Part shown: positions 1-4,634 of the stretch, piece after piece | Layout: every line of letters begins with the position of its first letter | Numbering within the stretch: the first letter of the stretch is position 1 | Assembly (NCBI GenBank): GCA_019237595.1 | Contig: JAFAGU010000238.1 | Span: 1-5,264 of the forward strand | Reading direction: 5' to 3' | Length of the DNA stretch: 5,264 nucleotides | Origin: Betaproteobacteria bacterium | GTDB taxonomy: Bacteria > Pseudomonadota > Gammaproteobacteria > Burkholderiales > SG8-39 | The notes under the pieces: model-generated | The model's input: the letters and a program-made list of their open reading frames with translations, nothing else | What the model was told of the DNA's origin: nothing | Database searches by the model: none | Program-made: the position numbers and the translations under genes

Positions 1-1
1 G

Positions 2-847
2 GCGTACGCCAAGGAGCGTGTGCAGGGGCGCGACCTCGTGGAAGGCGGCGGCGCGGTGCCGATCATTCGCCACCCGGACGTTCGCCGCATGCTGATGCTC
101 ATGAAGTCCCAGACGGAGGCGATGCGCGCCCTTGCGTACGTGGTCGCCTCTGCCATGGATGCTTCGCAGAGGAATCCATCCGAGGAAGTGCGGCAAACCA
201 ACCAGGCGTTTGTCGACCTGATGATCCCGGTCGTGAAGGGCTGGAGCACCGAGACGGGGATCGAAGTGGCCTCGCTCGGCGTGCAGGTCCACGGCGGCAT
301 GGGCTTCGTCGAGGAAACGGGCGCCGCGCAATACCTCCGCGACGCGCGCATCACCACCATCTACGAGGGCACGACCGGCATTCAGGCGGCCGACCTCGTC
401 GGCCGCAAGATCATGCGCGAAGGCGGCCAGACCGCCCGCGCCGTGCTCTCGCTCTGGAAGGAGCTGGAAGCGGAGCTCGGCCGCTCGCAGAACAAGGACG
501 TGCAGGCAATCCGGCCCGCGTTCTCCGCCGGCGTGCAGGCGGCCGCCGACTGCGTCGGCTTCTTCGTGAGCGAAAAGAACCCCAAGGCGACGTTCGCTGG
601 CGCCGTGCCGTTCCTCAAGCTCCTCGGGATCGTCGCCGGTGGCTGGCAGATGGCGAGAGCCGCGCTGGTCTGCGAGAGAAAACTGAAGGAGCCGGGCGCG
701 GACAAGCCCTTCCTCGAAGCCAAGATCGCGACCGCGCGCTTCTACGCCGACCACGTCCTCGTGCAGGCGCCCGCGCTGCGGAACACGGTCGTCAGCGGAG
801 CCGCCGGCGTGCTCGCGCTCTCCGAGGACCAGTTCCTGGCTGCCTGA
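2..847 (+). CDS. Acyl-CoA dehydrogenase, C-terminal half (5' end outside window)
   Basis: This is an FAD flavoenzyme that introduces the alpha,beta double bond into acyl-CoA and hands its electrons to ETF. The reading frame is open from the left edge, so the N-terminal FAD/substrate-binding half is missing; 281 residues are present and the stop is TGA at 845-847. The visible start is family-typical (YAKERVQGRD, then IRHPDVRRMLMLMKSQTEAMRAL), which is the helical C-terminal domain. QVHGGMGFVEE, then the catalytic-base segment TTIYEGTTGIQAADLVGRK, are intact; the presumed catalytic Glu is the codon at 365-367 (YEGT). About 150 residues follow this motif, much more than in short-chain dehydrogenases. 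That matches the subfamily with an extra C-terminal domain (PF12806-like, which includes DmdC/3-methylmercaptopropionyl-CoA dehydrogenases and FadE-like enzymes of about 590-600 residues). Substrate chain length cannot be read from this part. The ATG at 20 is internal and not the true start. Confidence 0.93.
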   Translation, partial: AYAKERVQGRDLVEGGGAVPIIRHPDVRRMLMLMKSQTEAMRALAYVVASAMDASQRNPSEEVRQTNQAFVDLMIPVVKGWSTETGIEVASLGVQVHGGMGFVEETGAAQYLRDARITTIYEGTTGIQAADLVGRKIMREGGQTARAVLSLWKELEAELGRSQNKDVQAIRPAFSAGVQAAADCVGFFVSEKNPKATFAGAVPFLKLLGIVAGGWQMARAALVCERKLKEPGADKPFLEAKIATARFYADHVLVQAPALRNTVVSGAAGVLALSEDQFLAA

Positions 848-862
848 TCGGCGGCTACAACG

Positions 863-895
863 AAAAAGGCCCGCAGGTGCGGGCCTTTTCTTTTT
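863..895. terminator. Bidirectional intrinsic terminator between convergent genes
   Basis: GGCCCGC (868-874), loop AGGT, then GCGGGCC (879-885) form a perfect 7-bp GC stem, extended by AAAA (864-867) pairing with TTTT (886-889). The plus strand continues TTTTCTTTTT (886-895). The A-tract at 863-867 reads as a T-tract on the minus strand. The hairpin lies 15 bp after the acyl-CoA dehydrogenase stop and 15 bp beyond the cold-shock stop, so it can end transcripts from both sides. Confidence 0.9.
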
Positions 896-910
896 GCAGC
901 GAAGCGAAGG

Positions 911-1120
911 CTAGAGCGGCTTGATGTTCGCCGCGGCCGGGCCCTTCTGGCCCTGCGTCACGTCGAAGGAGACCTTCTGGCCGTCCTTCAGCGACTTGTA
1001 GCCGGTGCCCTGGATCGACGTATGGTGCGCGAACAGATCCTTGCCGCCGTCGTCCGGCGTAATGAATCCGAAGCCCTTGGCGTCGTTGAACCACTTCACG
1101 GTACCTGTAGACATGCTCAT
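911..1120 (-). CDS. CspA-family cold-shock protein (69 aa)
   Basis: This is a single cold-shock domain that binds single-stranded RNA/DNA and is expected to act in the cytoplasm as an RNA chaperone. It reads GTVKWFNDAKGFGFITPDD, with RNP1 (KGFGFI, residues 15-20), then an RNP2-like LFAHHT (29-34), and ends in ANIKPL. The 69-residue length is normal for the family. In E. coli CspA the RNP2 motif is VFVHFS; here the second aromatic position is His (HHT). Two ATGs are possible, at 1120 and 1114 (MSMSTGTVK). The purine-rich AAGAAAGGA (1133-1124) sits only 3 nt before the first ATG and 9 nt before the second, so initiation at 1114 (67 aa) is a serious alternative. The frame stays open far upstream, but that extension has no family similarity and overlaps the promoter and neighbouring gene. 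The long leader suggests post-transcriptional control. Which csp paralogue this is, and whether it is cold-inducible, cannot be told. Confidence 0.95.
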   Translation of the reverse strand: MSMSTGTVKWFNDAKGFGFITPDDGGKDLFAHHTSIQGTGYKSLKDGQKVSFDVTQGQKGPAAANIKPL

Positions 1121-1167
1121 GTTTCCTTTCTTGGTGCGGGACGAATCCGGGCCCCGCGTGCGGGCAT
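1117..1167 (-). other. Possible 16-codon leader ORF overlapping the cold-shock start
   Basis: ATG at 1167-1165 opens a frame encoding MPARGARIRPAPRKET. It stops at TGA (1119-1117), sharing ATGA with the first cold-shock ATG. The overlap is typical of translational coupling, and a ribosome on this frame would run through the region that pairs with the Shine-Dalgarno. Against it: the sequence before its ATG is pyrimidine-rich with no Shine-Dalgarno, and short open frames are frequent in GC-rich DNA. The same frame is open upstream to the DUF962 stop, with GTG codons at 1254 and 1239. Confidence 0.15.
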
Positions 1168-1257
1168 GACGATCAAGGAAGGAGTTGAACGGCCACTTCG
1201 GCACCGCTTGCGCGGCTTGGGAGGGACTGCGCACTTCACTGCTTGAAGGATCACTGC
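1121..1257 (-). promoter_or_regulatory. Long 5' leader of the cold-shock gene, possible RNA thermosensor
   Basis: About 137 nt lie between the predicted transcription start and the cold-shock ATG. This is similar in scale to the roughly 160-nt leader of E. coli cspA. Three structures are visible in the minus-strand RNA. First, CTTCA (1248-1244) and TGAAG (1238-1234) form a 5-bp hairpin. Second, GCCGC-GCAA-GCGGT (1216-1203) is a hairpin with a GNRA-type tetraloop. Third, TCCTTCCTTG (1183-1174) is complementary in 9 of 10 positions to CAAGAAAGGA (1133-1124), the Shine-Dalgarno region. The third helix would hide the ribosome site. Pairings were found by eye; no energy calculation was made. Confidence 0.5.
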
Positions 1258-1263
1258 GCGCGC

Positions 1264-1272
1264 AGTATACCA
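1264..1272 (-). promoter_or_regulatory. Extended -10 promoter for the cold-shock gene
   Basis: The minus strand reads TGGTATACT, a perfect extended -10 (TGN) followed by a 5-of-6 match to TATAAT. No good -35 box is seen 16-18 nt upstream, which is common for extended -10 promoters. Transcription would begin near 1257, leaving a leader of about 137 nt. It lies just downstream of the DUF962 stop, so the cold-shock gene probably has its own promoter, with possible read-through from upstream. Confidence 0.55.
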
Positions 1273-1293
1273 CGCGGCAGACGAACCGCAGGA

Positions 1294-1608
1294 CTAGAAC
1301 TTCATGCGGCCCGAAACCATCTCGCCCCACATCACCCAGTCGCCGATCAGGCTGTAGAGCGGATAGGTGAAGGTGGCGGGCCGGTTCTTCTCGAAGAAGA
1401 AGTGGCCGACCCAGGCGAACGCGTAGCCGGCGACGAGCCCGGCGAGGATCCAGCGTGCGTCCAGCGTCCACGCGGCGCAAAGGAGCGCGGCGAAGCCGAG
1501 CGTCGTGCCGGCGAAGTGCAGGCGCCGGCAGGTTCGGTCGGAGTGCTGCGAGAGGTAGAACGGATAGAAGTCCGAAAAGCGGGAATACTTCACGCCGTCT
1601 GCTTCCAT
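1294..1608 (-). CDS. DUF962 / Mpo1-like membrane protein (104 aa)
   Basis: This is a small integral membrane protein resembling DUF962 (PF06127), the family of yeast Mpo1 (YGL010w), an iron-dependent dioxygenase that alpha-oxidises 2-hydroxy fatty acids. Family features are in order: FYPFYLSQHSDRTCRRLHFAGT (residues 14-35), hydrophobic segments at about 33-50 and 54-71, then WVGHFFFEKNRPATF (67-80) and YSLIGDWVMWGEM (86-98). Histidines 22, 31 and 69 are the expected metal-ligand candidates. ATG at 1608 was chosen because longer in-frame starts overlap the divergent regulator. It has no clear Shine-Dalgarno, and GTG at codon 7 is an alternative. A CATAAT hexamer at 1621-1616 lies only 7 nt before the ATG, so a nearly leaderless message is possible, though no -35 supports it. 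The bacterial role is unproven; lipid or fatty-acid modification is inferred from the eukaryotic member. Confidence 0.88.
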   Translation of the reverse strand: MEADGVKYSRFSDFYPFYLSQHSDRTCRRLHFAGTTLGFAALLCAAWTLDARWILAGLVAGYAFAWVGHFFFEKNRPATFTYPLYSLIGDWVMWGEMVSGRMKF

Positions 1609-1724
1609 GACAGGGATTATGGCGCAAAGGGGTGAAACGGGCCCCGGGCAGCGGACTGCGCCGGAACATTCGGGTAACGGGGCAGTCGTACCCTTGCCGG
1701 AGGGGCTTGGTCCCGGCGTTTCCC
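1609..1724. promoter_or_regulatory. Divergent intergenic region between DUF962 gene and c-di-GMP regulator
   Basis: This 116-bp space should carry promoters for both directions. No convincing -35/-10 pair is seen for the plus-strand gene. Visible structure includes a GC palindrome (GGGCCCCGGGC, 1640-1649 region) and a perfect 6-bp inverted repeat, GACTGC (1654-1659) and GCAGTC (1682-1687), separated by 22 bp. A Shine-Dalgarno-like GGAGGGG (1699-1705) lies 19 nt before the regulator ATG, farther than usual. Confidence 0.4.
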
Positions 1725-4007
1725 ATGGCATCGACGATCCTCGTTGCAGACGACAACCGGGCGAACCGCGACGCGCTCGCCTTCCTGCTCGAGACCGCCG
1801 GCTACCGCGTCCTGACGGCAGCCGACGGCCACGAGGCGCTCGCGCTCGCGCGGTCGGAGAAGCCCGAGCTCGTCGTCAGCGACGTGCTGATGCCCAAGAT
1901 GGACGGCTACGAGCTCGCGCGGCGCATGCGCGCGGAGCCGGCGGTCCGCGGCGCTTCGGTCATTTTCTACACGGCGTATTTCGGCCAGAAGGACGCGAAG
2001 GACCTCGCCCGGGCGCACGGGGTCGCGCGCGTGCTCGAGAAGCCGGCGGACAATGACGTCATCCTGAAAACCGTGGCCGAGGTCCTCGCCTCCAGGTCCG
2101 CCTTCGCATCGCACGAGGAATCCGGCGGAAAGGCGGACCTCGACCAGGGACACCTCCGGGTGATGGTCGACCAGCTCCTGCAGAAGACCGGCGCGCTCGA
2201 GGCACAGCAGCGCCGCGTCGAGCGGCTGAACCGCACGCTTTCGACGCTCAGCGCAGTCAACGCGCTGATCGTCCGGGCACAGGATCGCGAAGGCCTCCTC
2301 CAGGAGGCCTGCCGCATGGCGGTCGAGACCGGCGGCTTCGGCTTCGCCGCCGTCAGCCTTCGCGATGCGCCCGCCGCGCCGTTGCGGGTCGTTGCCGCGG
2401 CGGGCGAGGGCGCGTCGGATCCGTCGGCCGCAAAGCTGCCCGTCGAGCCCGCGTACGTGGTGTGCAACGACCTCGAGGCGCAGGGCGGCGCCGCGGGGCG
2501 CGAGGCGGCGCTCAGGCGCGGGCTCCTGTCGTCGGCCGTGCTTCCGCTGAACGACGGCGGCGAGGCGATCGGCGCGCTCGTTCTCTACGCCAGGCAGCGG
2601 GATTTCTTCGACGAGGACGAGCTCCGGCTGCTGCGCGAGCTCGCGGGCGATGTGTCCTTCGCCTTGCGGCACCTTGCGCAGAAGGCGCGCATGGACTACC
2701 TCGCCTACCACGACGCGCTGACCGGGCTGCCGAACCGCACGCTCTTCGCCGATCGACTCGCCCAGGCGCTCGCGGTGGCGCGCCGCGAGCGCCGGCTTGC
2801 GGCAGTGATCTTCTTCGACGTCCAGCGGTTCCGCCTCATGAACGAGACGTTCGGCCGCAAGGCGGGCGACGAGCTCCTGCGTCAGGTCGCCGCGCGGCTG
2901 CGCGGCGCGGTGCATGAGGACGATACGGTCGCGCGAGTCGCGGGCGACCGCTTTGCCATCGCCGCCGAGGGTTTCCAGCAAATCGCCGACGTGACCCGCC
3001 TGATCGAGACGATCGGCGAGGCGTTCAACCCGCCCATGTCCTTCGAGGGTGGCGAGCTCCGCGTGGCGCTTCGGGCCGGGATTGCGCTATTTCCGGCGGA
3101 TGGCGACGGCGCCGACCTGCTGAGCGCACACGCCGAAACGGCGCTCAGCCGCGCGAAGGACACCGGCGAGCGGCACCTCTTCTATGCGCCGGAAATGAAC
3201 GCGCAGGTTGCCGAATCGCTCGCCATGGAGAACCGCCTGCGCCTCGCGATCGAGGACGGACGGCTTTCGCTGCACTACCAGCCCAAGGTCGATATCCGCA
3301 CGAGCAAGGTCGCCGGCCTCGAAGCGCTCATCCGGTGGGAGGACCCCGAGCTCGGCTCCATCCCGCCTTCGCGGTTCGTGGGGCTCATGGAAGAGACCGG
3401 CATGATCCTCGCCGCCGGGCGGTGGGCGCTCCACACGGCGGTCGCGGATATCCGGCGCTGGCAGTCGCACGGGCTCGTCGTGCCCCGCACGGCGGTGAAC
3501 GTCTCGGCGCTCCAGCTCAAGCAGAACGACTTCGTCGATTCGGTGCTCGAGGCGATCGCCGGCTTCGAGGGCGGCTCGCTCCTCGACCTCGAGATCACCG
3601 AGAGCGTGCTTCTGCACGACATCGAGGACAGCACGCGCAAGCTCGAGCGCCTTCGGAAGGCCGGCGTCGAGGTCTCGGTCGACGACTTCGGCACCGGCTA
3701 CTCGTCGCTCAACTACCTCGCGCGGCTTCCGGTCGACACCCTGAAGATCGATCGCAGCTTCGTCATGCGCATGCGCGAAGCCGGGTACCCGCGCAACATC
3801 GTCGCCATGATCGTCTCGCTCGCGCACACGCTCGGCCTCAAGGTGATCGCCGAGGGCGTGGAGGAGGACGAGCAGATGCGGCTATTGCGCGAGCTGGGGT
3901 GCGACCAGATCCAGGGTTTCCTCGTGAGCCGGCCGCTTCCGGCGGACAAGATCGAAGGCCTCCTCCAGGCGGCGAACGACGGCGCGCCGTTCAGCGACGC
4001 CGCCTAG
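1725..4007 (+). CDS. Response regulator REC-GAF-GGDEF(degenerate)-EAL, probable c-di-GMP phosphodiesterase (760 aa)
   Basis: This is a soluble cytoplasmic two-component output protein expected to hydrolyse c-di-GMP to pGpG. The REC domain (about 1-120) has acidic pocket D9/D10, phosphoacceptor D53 (VVSDVLMP), T83 and K107. A helical, probably coiled-coil linker (about 143-172) leads to a GAF-like sensor domain (about 175-316). The GGDEF domain (about 323-485) opens with the typical YHDALTGLPNR, but its signature is AGDRF (406-410) instead of GG(D/E)EF. The second Asp of the DxD motif is Gln (FFDVQRF, Q367), and the RxxD inhibitory site is HEDD, so cyclase activity and I-site feedback are probably lost. 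The EAL domain (about 496-750) looks complete: EAL 533-535, N592 (NVS), E623 (LEITES), DDFGTGYSSL with D653/D654, K674, E710 and Q730. ATG 1725 fits REC N-termini (MASTILVADDN), although the only Shine-Dalgarno-like run is 19 nt away. No transmembrane segment is seen. A partner kinase is not in the window. Confidence 0.93.
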   Translation: MASTILVADDNRANRDALAFLLETAGYRVLTAADGHEALALARSEKPELVVSDVLMPKMDGYELARRMRAEPAVRGASVIFYTAYFGQKDAKDLARAHGVARVLEKPADNDVILKTVAEVLASRSAFASHEESGGKADLDQGHLRVMVDQLLQKTGALEAQQRRVERLNRTLSTLSAVNALIVRAQDREGLLQEACRMAVETGGFGFAAVSLRDAPAAPLRVVAAAGEGASDPSAAKLPVEPAYVVCNDLEAQGGAAGREAALRRGLLSSAVLPLNDGGEAIGALVLYARQRDFFDEDELRLLRELAGDVSFALRHLAQKARMDYLAYHDALTGLPNRTLFADRLAQALAVARRERRLAAVIFFDVQRFRLMNETFGRKAGDELLRQVAARLRGAVHEDDTVARVAGDRFAIAAEGFQQIADVTRLIETIGEAFNPPMSFEGGELRVALRAGIALFPADGDGADLLSAHAETALSRAKDTGERHLFYAPEMNAQVAESLAMENRLRLAIEDGRLSLHYQPKVDIRTSKVAGLEALIRWEDPELGSIPPSRFVGLMEETGMILAAGRWALHTAVADIRRWQSHGLVVPRTAVNVSALQLKQNDFVDSVLEAIAGFEGGSLLDLEITESVLLHDIEDSTRKLERLRKAGVEVSVDDFGTGYSSLNYLARLPVDTLKIDRSFVMRMREAGYPRNIVAMIVSLAHTLGLKVIAEGVEEDEQMRLLRELGCDQIQGFLVSRPLPADKIEGLLQAANDGAPFSDAA

Positions 4008-4011
4008 CGGC
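3999..4011. other. Short GC hairpin across the regulator stop codon
   Basis: GCCGC (3999-4003), loop CTA, GCGGC (4007-4011) form a perfect 5-bp inverted repeat that includes the TAG stop (4005-4007). It sits in the 17-bp convergent gap with the DUF1080 gene. No T-tract follows on either strand, so it is not called an intrinsic terminator. Confidence 0.25.
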
Positions 4012-4024
4012 AGCGCGCCGCGGG

Positions 4025-4624
4025 TCAGAGCTCGCGGATGCGGACTTTCCGGAACTTGACCGGCCCGGTGTTGAATTGCAGGCCGATGCGGCCTTCGGGG
4101 TAGCGGCCGTCGTTCGCGACGACGGTCTGCACGCCGTTCAGCTTGAGCGTCATCTCCGGGCCCTTGGCGCGGATCTCATAGGTGTTCCACCTGCCGCCCG
4201 CCTTGTAGATCGGCGGCACGGGAACGAACGCGACGTTGACCAGCGCGCCGGTCGCGTTCTTGGGGTCGGGGTTCTTGTCCCAGATCTGCGCTTCATAGGC
4301 GCCGGTGGCCGTGCGAACGTCCGCGGGGTTCATCGCGCGAAGGTATACGCCGCTATTCGTGTCGTCGCTCGCCCAGAACTCCACGTAGAGCTCGAAGTCG
4401 CGGAACGGGCGCTTCGAGACCAGCACGCTCGCGCCCTTGCCGGAAGCCTTGTCCGCGACGATGGCGCCGTCCTCCGGATGCCAGTTGCCGCCGTTCGTGT
4501 TTTCCCAGTTCTCCATGCCCTTCTCGCCGTCGAGGAGGGTGATCCAGCCGTCGCCGACGGGCGGATTCGCGCATCCCCCGACGAAGATTCCAAGAACGGC
4601 GATGACGCAGGCAATTATCCTCAT
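4025..4624 (-). CDS. DUF1080 (3-keto-disaccharide hydrolase-like) lipoprotein (199 aa)
   Basis: The N-terminus is a lipoprotein signal: MR, a hydrophobic stretch (IIACVIAVLGIFVGG), then lipobox VGGC with C18 as the predicted lipidated residue. The residue after Cys is Ala, not Asp, so outer-membrane sorting is likely. The mature part resembles DUF1080/PF06439, a concanavalin-like beta-sandwich: GWITLLDGEKGMENW (26-40), GNWHPEDGAIVAD (46-58), DFELYVEFWASDDTNSGVYLR (76-96), YEAQIWD (110-116), WNTYEIRAKGPEMTLKLNG (146-164) and GRIGLQFNTGPVKFRKVRIREL at the end. Some members hydrolyse 3-keto sugars, but many are uncharacterised and the substrate here is unknown. The start at 4624 has a good AGGGGA ribosome site that contains the stop codon of the upstream ETF-QO gene. 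The 8-nt gap implies co-transcription. No separate promoter is visible because the upstream DNA is coding. Confidence 0.9.
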   Translation of the reverse strand: MRIIACVIAVLGIFVGGCANPPVGDGWITLLDGEKGMENWENTNGGNWHPEDGAIVADKASGKGASVLVSKRPFRDFELYVEFWASDDTNSGVYLRAMNPADVRTATGAYEAQIWDKNPDPKNATGALVNVAFVPVPPIYKAGGRWNTYEIRAKGPEMTLKLNGVQTVVANDGRYPEGRIGLQFNTGPVKFRKVRIREL

Positions 4625-4628
4625 TGCA

Positions 4629-4634
4629 TCCCCT
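4629..4634 (-). promoter_or_regulatory. Ribosome binding site of the DUF1080 gene overlapping the ETF-QO stop
   Basis: The minus strand reads AGGGGA four nt before the ATG at 4624. The AG of this site belongs to the TAG stop of the upstream gene (4635-4633). This supports the chosen start and suggests translational coupling. Confidence 0.7.

Noticed and set aside
1669..1698. Possible sigma-54 promoter (GGCAG...TTGC)
   Set aside because: The GG and GC elements are 13 nt apart instead of the required 10.
1609..1731. Longer start for the DUF962 protein (ATG at 1731)
   Set aside because: The added residues are Pro/Gly-rich, have no family match, and would overlap the start of the divergent regulator.
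1121..1756. N-terminal extension of the cold-shock frame up to 1756
   Set aside because: It would cross the DUF962 gene in another frame and the extended -10 promoter. Only the last 69 residues match the family, and a ribosome site sits right before them.
1617..2981. Minus-strand open frame of 454 codons opposite the regulator
   Set aside because: It lies wholly antisense to a gene with clear REC, GAF and GGDEF motifs. It is Arg/Glu-rich with no recognisable domain, as expected for a GC-rich shadow frame.
3980..4020. GGCGCGCC and repeated GCGCGCCG motifs as a terminator or repeat family
   Set aside because: They are ordinary GC-rich coding and short-gap sequence; there is no T-tract and only two short copies.
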